Source: CAWDBV01 sp963800705
Lineage (GTDB): Bacteria > Actinomycetota > Thermoleophilia > Solirubrobacterales > 70-9
Length of the DNA: 64,000 nucleotides
Reading direction: 5' to 3'
NCBI GenBank assembly: GCA_963800705.1
Contig: CAWDBV010000002.1
Coordinates: 1 to 64,000, forward strand
Shown: in pieces, positions 36,335-44,286 of the stretch
Position numbering within the stretch: the first letter of the stretch is position 1
Layout of the letters: each line of letters starts with the position of its first letter
The notes under the pieces: generated by a model
What the model was told of the DNA's origin: nothing
Databases searched by the model: none
Seen by the model: only the letters and a program-made list of their open reading frames with translations
Translations under genes and position numbers: made by a program

Positions 36335-36340
36335 ACCTTA
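36335..36340 (-). promoter_or_regulatory. leaderless -10 box of the beta-helix gene
   Basis: TAAGGT, 8 nt before ATG 36326. The gap to the aldehyde dehydrogenase stop is only 20 bp. Confidence 0.5.
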
Positions 36341-36346
36341 CTCCGA

Positions 36347-37780
36347 TCAGCCCTGCAGCGTGACCAGCCGCTCCTCGGTCAGCTCGCGGATCGCGTAGGC
36401 GGGGCCCTCGCGGGTGTTGCCCGAGTCCTTGACGCCGCCGTAGGGCATCAGGTCGGCGCGGAAGGTCGGCACCTCGTTGATCAGCACGCCGCCGAACTCG
36501 AGCCTGCGTCCCGCCTCAAGGCCGCGGCCGAGATCGCGTGTGAAGACGCCGGCGTGGAGGCCGTAGTGGGCGTCGTTCGCCATCTCGAGGCCTTCGTCGA
36601 ATGAGGCGAAGGTGTTGATCGTCGCAACCGGGCCGAAGACCTCCTCGCACCAGACCTTGTCGGTGGTCTTCGGATCCTTGATCACCGTCGGGGCGAGGCA
36701 GCGGTCCTCGTCGACCAGCTCGCCGCCGGTGAGCAGCTCGGCGCCGCCCGAGGCGGCCTCGTCGATCCACTCCTTGACCCGGTCGCGGTCGCCGGTCGAG
36801 ATCAGCGGGCCGACGTCGGTGTTCTCGTCGGCCGGGTCGCCGACGACCAGCGACTCGACCTCCTTGATGAACTTGGCGGTGAACTCGTCGGCGATCGCCT
36901 GGTGAAGGAGCACCCGCTGGATCGAGATGCAGCTCTGGCCTGCGTGCGAGTAGGCGTGCAGCTTCGCCTTCTCGGCCGCGGTCTCCCAGTCGCCGTCCTC
37001 GTTGACGACCAGCGGCGCGGTCGAGCCGAGCTCGAGGTTGACCTTCTTGTGGGGGACGTCGCCGCGGATCCCCCAACCGACCGCAGACGAGCCGGTGAAG
37101 GTGATCGCGCCGGTGAGCTCGTGCTTGACGATCGCGTCGCCGACATCGGAGCCGGATCCACAGATCACGCTCAGCCAGTTCTCCGGCAGGCCGGCGTCGA
37201 GCAGCACCTCGGCGAGCTTGATCGCCGAGATCGGGGTCTGGCCGGCGGGCTTGAGCACGATTGCGTTGCCGGCCGCGATCGCGGGGCCGAGCTTGTGGGC
37301 GACGAGGTTGAGCGGGAAGTTGAACGGGCTGATCGCGCCGACGACGCCGTAGGGGACGCGGAGCACGATCCCGACCTTGCCCTCGCCGGCGGCGACGCCC
37401 TCCATCGGCACCGTCTCGCCGGTCAGCTTGCGGGCCTCGACCGCCGAGAGCGTCAGCGTGTCGACGCAGCGCTGCGCCTCGATCCGCGCGGTCTTGATCG
37501 GCTTGCCGGCCTCGGCGGAGATCGTCGCCGCGAGGTCGTCCTCGCGATCGGCGACCAGGCGCGCGGCGCGCTCGAGCACCGCGGCGCGTTCGTGCTGGGG
37601 AAACTCGCCGGCCTCGAATGCCTCTGACGCGGCCTTTGCCGCCTTGTCGACGAGCTCCGCGTCGCCGACCGGCACGCGGCCGACGACGCTGTCGTCGTAG
37701 GGGCTCTTGACCTCCGCCCACTCGTCGGTCTCGACCCAGTCGCCGGCGACGAGCAGCTTGTGGTCGGTGGCGCCGCTCAC
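36347..37780 (-). CDS. NAD(P)-dependent aldehyde dehydrogenase
   Basis: 477-residue ALDH-superfamily enzyme. Catalytic Cys C284 in HAGQSCISIQRV, general-base Glu E250 in KVNLELGSTAP, cofactor motif FTGSSAVGWGI, and the oxyanion Asn in ISPFNFPLNLV. The C-terminal GGVKDSGNTREGPAYAIRELTEERLV matches the succinate-semialdehyde/glyceraldehyde-3-phosphate (non-phosphorylating) branch; substrate not certain. Its ATG overlaps the stop of the upstream small gene (ATGA), making it the third gene of a tight operon starting at 38763. Confidence 0.92.
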   Translation of the reverse strand: MSGATDHKLLVAGDWVETDEWAEVKSPYDDSVVGRVPVGDAELVDKAAKAASEAFEAGEFPQHERAAVLERAARLVADREDDLAATISAEAGKPIKTARIEAQRCVDTLTLSAVEARKLTGETVPMEGVAAGEGKVGIVLRVPYGVVGAISPFNFPLNLVAHKLGPAIAAGNAIVLKPAGQTPISAIKLAEVLLDAGLPENWLSVICGSGSDVGDAIVKHELTGAITFTGSSAVGWGIRGDVPHKKVNLELGSTAPLVVNEDGDWETAAEKAKLHAYSHAGQSCISIQRVLLHQAIADEFTAKFIKEVESLVVGDPADENTDVGPLISTGDRDRVKEWIDEAASGGAELLTGGELVDEDRCLAPTVIKDPKTTDKVWCEEVFGPVATINTFASFDEGLEMANDAHYGLHAGVFTRDLGRGLEAGRRLEFGGVLINEVPTFRADLMPYGGVKDSGNTREGPAYAIRELTEERLVTLQG

Positions 37781-38187
37781 CAGACCAGCACCAGGTCCTC
37801 GGGCTTTTTCGGGTCGAGGACGACCGGCAACACCATCCCGGGCCGCATCCGCTGGGCGACGAAGTTGGAGACGATCTCGGTGTGCTCAACCTGGCGAGCT
37901 TCCAACCCGGGAACGTCGAGGTCGAGCTTGAAGTTCATTCGCGGCTGATCGTTGACGACCATCCCGGATCCGGCCTCGACGATCGTCGCCTTGCCCCGGA
38001 TGCCGCTCTTGAACACCTCCATCTTCCGCTTGCCCTTGAACCGCTCGCGGAACGCATAGACGATCAGCCCCAGGGTGACCGCGACCCAGATGTAGCCGAT
38101 CGGGTTCCAGGGCAGCAGGAGGATGAAGCCGATCCCGCCGAGTCCGAAGAGCGCGAGGAGCCCGTATCCGGTGCGGTTGATCTGCAC
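37777..38187 (-). CDS. small membrane protein, function unknown
   Basis: 136 residues. Two transmembrane helices at about 8-25 and 30-46 (GYGLLALFGLGGIGFILLL and IGYIWVAVTLGLIVYAF) lead to a basic stretch RERFKGKRKMEVFKSG and a cytoplasmic OB-like beta domain: GIRGKATIVEAGSGMVVNDQPRMNFKLDLDVPGLEARQVEHTEIV and MRPGMVLPVVLDPKKPEDLVLVW. This layout resembles DUF3592-like proteins of Actinobacteria. GTG 38187 overlaps nothing and follows the previous stop by 3 nt. Confidence 0.7.
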   Translation of the reverse strand: MQINRTGYGLLALFGLGGIGFILLLPWNPIGYIWVAVTLGLIVYAFRERFKGKRKMEVFKSGIRGKATIVEAGSGMVVNDQPRMNFKLDLDVPGLEARQVEHTEIVSNFVAQRMRPGMVLPVVLDPKKPEDLVLVW

Positions 38188-38190
38188 CGG

Positions 38191-38763
38191 CTACTCCTTC
38201 GACTCTTCTGTGACGCGCGTCGTGATCGTCGAAGCAGCATCGCAGAGCTGACCGAGCGACTCGAGGTCGATCTCGTCGCGCTCGACGCTGGTGCAGATCG
38301 TCCCGAAGGCGAGCTCGAAGGAGACGTCTTCGAGCGGGTGCTCGGCGAGGTAGTCGATGAAGGTGGGGATGAACAGCTGCCGGATCCAGTTGTCGTCCTG
38401 GTAGGGGCTGATCGTCACCTCGTAGCGCTGGTTGAGCTTCTCGCTCTCGGTCCAGAGGCGGCCGGTGCGGACCTCGAACCCGTAGTGGGTGTCGGAGACG
38501 CTGCGTCCCTTGTTGATGCAGAGGACCCGTGGCGCGAACGCCGTCGACTCCGGCGCCTCGGTGACCGCGAGGTTGAAGGTGAAGCGGCCGTAGGAGAAGC
38601 GGCCGACCGAGGCCTCGGGGCCGTTCGGCAGCCGCCCCTTCATCGCCGGCCCGAGCCCGCTGCCGTAGGTGAGCAGGGGGGTGAGCGGCTCGGTCGGCAG
38701 CGTCTCGCTGTGGGCGAGCCCGTGCTGCTCAGCGAACTCCGCGTACGCGTCCCCGGCCGGCAT
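38191..38763 (-). CDS. conserved hypothetical protein
   Basis: 190 residues, no signal or membrane helices. Recognisable blocks: MPAGDAYAEFAEQHGLAHSETLPTEPLTPLL, RFSYGRFTFNLAVTEAPESTAFAPRVLCINKGRS, LNQRYEVTISPYQDDNWIRQLFIPTFIDYLAEHPLEDVSFELAFGTICTSVERDEIDLESL. No family recognised. It heads the operon with the DUF-like membrane protein and the aldehyde dehydrogenase. The start is fixed by TACGTT 7 nt upstream. Confidence 0.65.
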   Translation of the reverse strand: MPAGDAYAEFAEQHGLAHSETLPTEPLTPLLTYGSGLGPAMKGRLPNGPEASVGRFSYGRFTFNLAVTEAPESTAFAPRVLCINKGRSVSDTHYGFEVRTGRLWTESEKLNQRYEVTISPYQDDNWIRQLFIPTFIDYLAEHPLEDVSFELAFGTICTSVERDEIDLESLGQLCDAASTITTRVTEESKE

Positions 38764-38770
38764 GGGCGCC

Positions 38771-38776
38771 AACGTA
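38771..38776 (-). promoter_or_regulatory. leaderless -10 box of the aldehyde dehydrogenase operon
   Basis: TACGTT, 7 nt before ATG 38763. Confidence 0.5.
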
Positions 38777-38833
38777 CCTGACCAGCACTGTCCGACCGCA
38801 ACTCCGACCGGCGGATTCAGTTAGCTGGAGAGG

Positions 38834-39952
38834 ATGCGAGCGACCCTTCGCGCACTGGCCGCATCGACGCTGATTCTTGTCGCAGCCCTTCTGGCGGTGG
38901 CTCCGGCGAGTGCCGAGGCGGCGCGATGGAAGATCAAGGGCCGCGGCTTCGGACACGGGATCGGGATGAGCCAGTACGGCGCCTACGGGTTCGCGAAGCG
39001 CGGCATGGCCTACCAGGCGATCCTCGCCCACTACTACAAGGGCACGGTGCTCGGGACCGCGCCGACCAAGACCGTCCGCGTGCTGCTTCAGCCGACGAGC
39101 TTCAACGTTTCCTTCGGCAGCGCAAACTCTGCCTGCGGGGCGACCCTCGACGAGGGCGCGACCTACACGGCGACAAGGTTCGGCGACAAGGTGCAGCTGC
39201 AGGGGCCGGGCGGAAACGCGCTCGGCGATTGCGGCTCGCAGCTCAGCGCCACCAGCCCCGACGGAGCGATCCGGCTCGACGGCAAGGGGACCTACCGCGG
39301 CTCGCTCGAGATACGCCCCGGGACCAGCGGCCTGAACGCGATCAACTCCGTCGACATCGACAGCTACGTGAAGGGGGTCGTCCCGAAGGAGGTGCCGACC
39401 TCATGGCCGGCCGAGGCGCTCCAGGCGCAGGCGGTCGCGGCGCGCTCATACGCGCTCGCGACCGGCGTGAGCGGAAACGGCTTCGACCAGTACGACGACA
39501 CCCGCAGCCAGGTCTACGGAGGCCTCGCCGCCGAGAACGCGCGCACTAGCGCCGCCGCCGACGCGACCGCCGGCCAGGCGCTGCTCTACGGGGGCCAGCC
39601 GGCAGCGACCTACTTCTTCTCGACCTCCGGCGGGCACACCGAGAACATCGAGAACTCATTCGTCGGCGCGCCGCCGAAGCCCTACCTGAAAGGGGTCCCC
39701 GACCCCTACGACTCGGAGTCTCCGTACCACCGCTGGACCTTGACCCTGACCCAGGCGAGGATGCAGAGCGCACTCGGCCGCTACCTCAAGGGGCGGCTGA
39801 AAGCGATCCGGATCTCGCGGCGCGGGGCCTCGCCGCGGATCGTGAAGGCGATCGTGATCGGGTCGCGCGGCCGGACTCCGGTCAGCGGCCCGAGCCTGAG
39901 GACGGCGCTCGGGCTCCGCGACACCTGGGCGACCTTCAAGCGCGTGAAGTGA
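38834..39952 (+). CDS. secreted SpoIID/LytB domain protein
   Basis: 372 residues with signal peptide MRATLRALAASTLILVAALLAVAPASAEA. The SpoIID domain follows: GRGFGHGIGMSQYGAYGFAKRGMAYQAILAHYYKGT, SVDIDSYVKGVVPKEVPTSWPAEALQAQAVAARSYAL and TYFFSTSGGHTENIEN. SpoIID proteins act as lytic transglycosylases or amidase regulators on peptidoglycan, and in non-sporulating actinobacteria are general wall-remodelling factors. ATG 38834 follows GGAGAGG directly. The last 17 bp overlap the convergent oxidase gene. Confidence 0.88.
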   Translation: MRATLRALAASTLILVAALLAVAPASAEAARWKIKGRGFGHGIGMSQYGAYGFAKRGMAYQAILAHYYKGTVLGTAPTKTVRVLLQPTSFNVSFGSANSACGATLDEGATYTATRFGDKVQLQGPGGNALGDCGSQLSATSPDGAIRLDGKGTYRGSLEIRPGTSGLNAINSVDIDSYVKGVVPKEVPTSWPAEALQAQAVAARSYALATGVSGNGFDQYDDTRSQVYGGLAAENARTSAAADATAGQALLYGGQPAATYFFSTSGGHTENIENSFVGAPPKPYLKGVPDPYDSESPYHRWTLTLTQARMQSALGRYLKGRLKAIRISRRGASPRIVKAIVIGSRGRTPVSGPSLRTALGLRDTWATFKRVK

Positions 39953-41027
39953 GCCGTCGCTGGACGTGCTCGGTGGTGAGCGCGTCCGGTGACGGGCAGC
40001 CCAGCAGCGCGAGCGCGAGCTCGAGCTCGGAGCGCAGCAGCTCGAGTGCTCTTTCGGCGCCCGCCTGACCCCCGGCGGCCAGCCCCCAGAGCGGGCCGCG
40101 CCCGGCGAGCACGGCGTTGGCGCCGAGTGCCAGCGCCACCGCGACGTCGGTTCCGCGCCTGATCCCTCCGTCCACCAGCACCGGGACCTTGCCCGCGATG
40201 GCCTCGGCGACCTCGGGCAGCGCGTCGATCGAGGCCGGGACCGCGTCGAGCTGGCGGCCGCCGTGGTTGGAGACGACGACGCCGGCGGCGCCGTGCTCGG
40301 CGGCGAGCACAGCGTCCTCGCCGGTCATCACGCCCTTGACCAGCACCGGCAGATCGCACTCGCCGGCGAGCTGCTCGAGGTCGGGCCAGCTCAGCGAGGG
40401 ATCGACGAGCGCGAACACCTCGGCGACCGTGAGGTCCTTCTTGCCGGCAGCGGCCTCGATCACGGGCGTGCGGAGGTCTGCGGGGACCTCGAAGCCGGTC
40501 CGGAAGTCGCGCTCGCGGCGCCCGGCGTAGGGCGCGTCAACGGTGAGCAGGATCGCCTCGTAGCCGACCGCGGTCGCCTCCTCGATCACCGCCCGGGTGA
40601 CGCCGCGGTCGCGGAACCAATAGACCTGCATCCAGCGCGTGCCTTGCCCGCAGGCCTCGGCGACCTCAGCAGGGCCGGCGGTCGCCAGCGACGAGAGGCA
40701 GATCGCGGTCCCGGCCGCCCGCGCGGCCCGTGCCATCGCCTGCTCGCCGTCGGGATGCGCGAGGCGCTGGAAGGCGACCGGGGCGACGAGCACCGGCATC
40801 TCCAGGTCGCAGCCGAGCACCGCGCACGCCGTACTGATTTCAGAGACGTCCACGAGCACCCGAGGGCGCAGCTCCCACTCGGCGAACGCCTCGACGTTGC
40901 GCCGCAGCGTGCGCTCGTCGCCGGCGCCCCCGGCGAAATAGCCGTGCGGGCCCGGCTCGAGCTTCTCGGCGGCGATCCGCTCGAGCTCGGCGATGTTGAC
41001 CGCGGCCGCCGCCTCAGGAGGGGCCAT
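39936..41027 (-). CDS. FMN-dependent alpha-hydroxy-acid oxidase/dehydrogenase
   Basis: 363-residue member of the lactate/glycolate oxidase-mandelate dehydrogenase family. Catalytic region VVVSNHGGRQLDAVPASIDALPEVAEAIAG (His-Gly-Gly-Arg), FMN phosphate loop VPVLVDGGIRRGTDV and AVLAGRGPLWGLAAGGQ, N-terminal YFAGGAGDERTLRRNVEAFAEWELRPRVLVDVSE. It oxidises L-2-hydroxy acids; the exact substrate is not clear. It starts 12 nt after the stop of the amino-acid deaminase-like gene, so the two form an operon. Overlaps the SpoIID 3' end. Confidence 0.9.
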   Translation of the reverse strand: MAPPEAAAAVNIAELERIAAEKLEPGPHGYFAGGAGDERTLRRNVEAFAEWELRPRVLVDVSEISTACAVLGCDLEMPVLVAPVAFQRLAHPDGEQAMARAARAAGTAICLSSLATAGPAEVAEACGQGTRWMQVYWFRDRGVTRAVIEEATAVGYEAILLTVDAPYAGRRERDFRTGFEVPADLRTPVIEAAAGKKDLTVAEVFALVDPSLSWPDLEQLAGECDLPVLVKGVMTGEDAVLAAEHGAAGVVVSNHGGRQLDAVPASIDALPEVAEAIAGKVPVLVDGGIRRGTDVAVALALGANAVLAGRGPLWGLAAGGQAGAERALELLRSELELALALLGCPSPDALTTEHVQRRLTSRA

Positions 41028-41039
41028 CAGGGACGGTGA

Positions 41040-42344
41040 TCAGAGAAAGGCATGGCCTTCCCCCCTATATGTAGGGACCTCGTCGACAATCGTGTCGCCC
41101 GCGAGCAGGTAGAGCGAGTTGAAGCGCTCGCAGAGCTCCCCGGCCTTGACATGGCGGAAGTAGACGTTGTCGCCGACCGCGAGCTGCTCGGCAGCCTCAC
41201 CGAGGAGCGGCGTCTGCACCTCCCCGGCGCCCTCCTGCGAGTCGAGCTCGAGGCCTGAGGGCAGGTAGGGCTCCGGCAGCCGGTCGCCACCGCCGGCCCC
41301 CGAGGCCAGGTAGCCGCCGCCGAGCGCGGTCGCGATCCCGCGCGTCGGCTTGCGCACCACCGGGAGCGCGAACATCGCCGCCGGGCGGAGCGTGAACGAG
41401 CGGTAGTTGTCGAACAGCACCGGCGCGTAGAAGCCCGAGCCGGCAGCGACCTCGGTGATCGCGGTCTCGGCCGCGGTGAGCTGGATCGAGCCGGTGCCGC
41501 CGCCGTTGACAAACTCCAGCGGAGCCAAGTCCTTGACTGCCTCGACGATTTGGGCGCGGCGTGGCCGGAGCTCTCGGACCGAGAGCTTCTGCATCGCGCG
41601 GATCCCGAGGCTCATCATCGGCCGGCCCGGGATGCGGTCGCCGACGCCGGCGACCTGGCCCTCGTAGGCCATCAGCCCGGCGAGCTCGACGCCGTCGCGG
41701 CGCAGGATCTCCTTCGTCAGAGCCACCGCCTGCTCGGGGGTGTGGACCGGGGAGCGCTTCGGGCCGATCCGCACCGAGCCGCCGAGCAACCGCAGTCCGG
41801 CGTCGATGTCGATCGCGACCCGGACCGGGGCCTTGATGCCTGCCTCGGAAGCGGCGGCCTCGATCAGGTCGAGGTGCGCGGTCGAGTCGACCATCGCCAC
41901 CGGTGCGATCTCGGGCTCGGCGGCGGTCAGCCGCGCCAGCGCGGCGAGCCACTCGCGGTCGGCGGTCGGGTAGGCAAGCACGAGGTCGCGGAACCCCTGC
42001 TCCCAGAGGAACAGCGTCTCGGGCAGGGTGAAGGTGAGCAGCCCGCGGAAGCCGCGCGGGTCGAGGGCGAGAATCCGCTGCAGCATCGCCCGGCAGCGCA
42101 CCGACTTCGAGGCGACGCGGATCGGCACCCCACCGGCGCGGCGAAGCATGTCGGCGGCGTTGGCCCAGACCGCGTCGAGGTCGACGAACGCGAACGGCGC
42201 CTCGATGTGGTCGAACACCGACTCGAAGCGGCTGTGCTGGTCCTCAGCGCGGTCGCCGCGGGTATCGGGGGGCGTGACGCTGGTCGGCGCCTCGGCGTGA
42301 TTGAAGTCTTCGACCGGAGTCGGTTGCTCTTCTTGGCCGGTCAT
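41040..42344 (-). CDS. PLP-dependent amino-acid deaminase/racemase-like protein (alanine racemase N-terminal fold)
   Basis: 434 residues, DSD1/alanine-racemase-like. PLP Lys in GGVPIRVASKSVRC, and barrel motifs LVLAYPTADREWLAALARL, VRVAIDIDAGLRLLGGSVRIGPKRSP and ELAGLMAYEGQVAG. The C-terminal domain carries VEFVNGGGTGSIQLT and a His/Cys pair (RHVKAGELCERFN) that may bind zinc, as in D-threonine aldolase or D-serine dehydratase. A D-amino-acid-related enzyme. Co-transcribed with the alpha-hydroxy-acid oxidase. ATG 42344 has TAGGCT 8 nt upstream. Confidence 0.85.
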   Translation of the reverse strand: MTGQEEQPTPVEDFNHAEAPTSVTPPDTRGDRAEDQHSRFESVFDHIEAPFAFVDLDAVWANAADMLRRAGGVPIRVASKSVRCRAMLQRILALDPRGFRGLLTFTLPETLFLWEQGFRDLVLAYPTADREWLAALARLTAAEPEIAPVAMVDSTAHLDLIEAAASEAGIKAPVRVAIDIDAGLRLLGGSVRIGPKRSPVHTPEQAVALTKEILRRDGVELAGLMAYEGQVAGVGDRIPGRPMMSLGIRAMQKLSVRELRPRRAQIVEAVKDLAPLEFVNGGGTGSIQLTAAETAITEVAAGSGFYAPVLFDNYRSFTLRPAAMFALPVVRKPTRGIATALGGGYLASGAGGGDRLPEPYLPSGLELDSQEGAGEVQTPLLGEAAEQLAVGDNVYFRHVKAGELCERFNSLYLLAGDTIVDEVPTYRGEGHAFL

Positions 42345-42352
42345 CGCGAGCC

Positions 42353-42358
42353 AGCCTA
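42353..42358 (-). promoter_or_regulatory. leaderless -10 box of the deaminase/oxidase operon
   Basis: TAGGCT, 8 nt before ATG 42344, divergent from tRNA-Ser(GCU). Confidence 0.5.
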
Positions 42359-42379
42359 CAATCGTGCCCCCGCACACCC

Positions 42380-42468
42380 GGAGAGGTGGCCGAGTGGCTG
42401 AAGGCACTCGCCTGCTAAGCGAGTAGGGGGCGCAAGCTCTCTCGAGGGTTCGAATCCCTCCCTCTCCG
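42380..42468 (+). tRNA. tRNA-Ser(GCU)
   Basis: 89-nt class II tRNA. Acceptor GGAGAGG pairs with CCTCTCC (42461-42467); anticodon GCT in CTGCTAA; long variable arm AGGGGGCGCAAGCTCTCTC; T-loop GGTTCGAATCC. No CCA is encoded. The next coding start lies two bases beyond the discriminator. Confidence 0.95.
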
Positions 42469-42469
42469 C

Positions 42470-43180
42470 TTGATTCTCCTTGCGCTGCTGGTCGGCCTGG
42501 CGAGCCTCGGGAGCTCGGGCGCGCTCGAGGCCGCCGGCCTCGTCGCCGAGCCGCAGGGGGGCGAGCTCGCACCAACCGGTCCCCGCTACGAGATCGCGAG
42601 GGTGCTGCCCGGGAAAAAGGTCGAGCTGCTCGACGCCCCCGACGGCGAGCTCGTCGAGCGGCTCGGGGCGAAGACGGAGTTCAACTCGCCGCGCACCTTC
42701 CACGTCGCCGAGCGCAGCGACGGATGGCTCGGGGTGCTGAGCCCCGAGCTCGCCAACGCGGAGCTCGGCTGGATCAGCGACGACCCCGAGCTGATCGACG
42801 TCTACGAGACCAGCTATTCGATCGACGCCGACCTCTCGGCCCGCGAGGTCGAGCTGCGGTGGGGGACCAAGACGATCACGCGATTCCCGGTCACCGTCGG
42901 ACGGGCGGGCTCCGAGACCCCGCCCGGCACCTACTCGGTCACCGACGGGCTCACCGGCCGCGATCTCGGCTCCTACTACGGCTGCTGCGTGCTGGCGCTG
43001 AGCGGACACCAGCCCGACCTGCCCGCCGATTGGATCGGCGGCGACCGGATCGCGATCCACGGCACCCCGGGCTCGGTCGGCGGCGCCGCATCGCTCGGCT
43101 GCCTGCGGGCAAGCGACCGCGACATGGTCGCGCTGTTCGCGCTCGTGCCGCTCGGCACGCCGGTTTTCATACGCTCCTGA
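42470..43180 (+). CDS. L,D-transpeptidase (YkuD) family protein
   Basis: 236-residue exported protein. N-terminal hydrophobic stretch (about 1-20). An SH3-like region (RVLPGKKVELLDAPDGELVERLG...WLGVLSPELANAELGWI) and the YkuD catalytic domain follow. The domain carries the HxxxxxxxxxxxxxxC motif with H197 (AIHGTP) and C211 (SLGCLR). It cross-links peptidoglycan by 3-3 bonds or attaches proteins to the wall. TTG 42470 starts two bases after tRNA-Ser(GCU); later in-frame starts would cut the signal anchor. The next gene follows within 4 bp. Confidence 0.85.
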   Translation: MILLALLVGLASLGSSGALEAAGLVAEPQGGELAPTGPRYEIARVLPGKKVELLDAPDGELVERLGAKTEFNSPRTFHVAERSDGWLGVLSPELANAELGWISDDPELIDVYETSYSIDADLSAREVELRWGTKTITRFPVTVGRAGSETPPGTYSVTDGLTGRDLGSYYGCCVLALSGHQPDLPADWIGGDRIAIHGTPGSVGGAASLGCLRASDRDMVALFALVPLGTPVFIRS

Positions 43181-43183
43181 GCC

Positions 43184-43951
43184 GTGCCCGGGCTCACCTA
43201 CATCGGCGGTCCGACCGCGATCCTCGAGATCGGCGGACATCGGCTGCTCACCGACCCGACCTTCGACCCCGCGGGCGGCAAGTACAACTTCGGCTGGGGG
43301 ACGGGGTCGGAGAAGACCCAGGGCCCGGCGCTTCCCGCCGACCAGCTCGGCGAGATCGATGCGGTGCTGCTCAGCCACGACCAGCACGACGACAACCTCG
43401 ACGCGGCTGGGCGGGAGACGCTCGGCGGCGCCGGACAGGTGCTGACGACGCGCTCGGGCGCGAAGCGGCTCGGCGCCGATGCGAAGGGCCTCGCGCCCTG
43501 GGAGTCGGTCGAGCTCGGCGGCGTGAAGATCACCGCGACGCCCGCCCGCCACGGGATCCCGCTCAGCCGCCCGTTCGTCGGCGAGGTGGTCGGGTTCGTG
43601 CTCGAGTCCGACGACGCTGACGGGCCGCTCTACATCACCGGCGACTCGGTCTGGTTTCGCGGCGTCGCCGAGGTAGGGGAGCGCTTCGAGATCGGCACCG
43701 CGATCGTCCACCTCGGTGGGGTCCGCTTCCCGCTCTTCGGCCCGGCGCGGTTCACGATGAACGCCCGCGAGGCCGTGAAGGTGTTCGAGCGCCTGAGCCC
43801 GAAGCGGCTCGTTCCGCTCCACTTCGAGGGCTGGGCGCACTTCAAGGAAACGCGCGAGCAGGCCGAGGCGGCGTTCGCGAAGGCCGGGATCAGCGACTCG
43901 GTTTCGTGGCCGGCCGCCGGCGAGCGGCTCGAGATCGGCTCAAATTCCTAG
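43184..43951 (+). CDS. MBL-fold metallohydrolase
   Basis: 255 residues of the UlaG/N-acyl-phosphatidylethanolamine-PLD-like beta-lactamase-fold group. Metal motif HDQHDDN in VLLSHDQHDDNLDAAGRETL, later His in ARHGIPLSRP, Asp in LYITGDSVWF, and the terminal His in LVPLHFEGWAH. N-terminus LTYIGGPTAILEIGGHRLLTDPTFDPAGG is typical. Substrate unknown. It follows the transpeptidase by 4 bp, so they share a transcript. Confidence 0.88.
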   Translation: MPGLTYIGGPTAILEIGGHRLLTDPTFDPAGGKYNFGWGTGSEKTQGPALPADQLGEIDAVLLSHDQHDDNLDAAGRETLGGAGQVLTTRSGAKRLGADAKGLAPWESVELGGVKITATPARHGIPLSRPFVGEVVGFVLESDDADGPLYITGDSVWFRGVAEVGERFEIGTAIVHLGGVRFPLFGPARFTMNAREAVKVFERLSPKRLVPLHFEGWAHFKETREQAEAAFAKAGISDSVSWPAAGERLEIGSNS

Positions 43952-44028
43952 ATCAACACGAAGTCGCGCATCTCTCGGCGCCGCTGTCGCACATTGGGGA
44001 CTTGCGGGCGGATAGCGTTTCCGCGACG

Positions 44029-44253
44029 ATGGAACGCGTGGCATGGACCGACGAACGGCTGGATGACCTCGCAAAGCGGGTCGACGCTGGCTTTGACCGC
44101 GTCGACGCCGACCTGCGCGAACTGCGACTCGAGGTGCAGCAGGGGTTCGCCGAGATGCGCGGCACCATGCTCAGGGTCGGCGTCGGGGTCGGCGGTGGCA
44201 TCATCGCCGGGCTGATCGGCGTCATCGCGACGCTTCTCGCCCAGGGCGCCTGA
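44029..44253 (+). CDS. small coiled-coil protein with C-terminal membrane helix
   Basis: 74 residues. MERVAWTDERLDDLAKRVDAGFDRVDADLRELRLEVQQGFAEMRG is a heptad coiled coil. VGVGVGGGIIAGLIGVIATLLAQGA is a Gly-rich transmembrane helix. Similar short proteins are common in Thermoleophilia and have no known role. TAGCGT lies 10 nt upstream of the ATG. The protein at 53322 has a related coiled coil without the helix. Confidence 0.7.
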   Translation: MERVAWTDERLDDLAKRVDAGFDRVDADLRELRLEVQQGFAEMRGTMLRVGVGVGGGIIAGLIGVIATLLAQGA

Positions 44254-44286
44254 GCGGCGCTCGGCTCCGCCTCACGCCCCCGCTTC

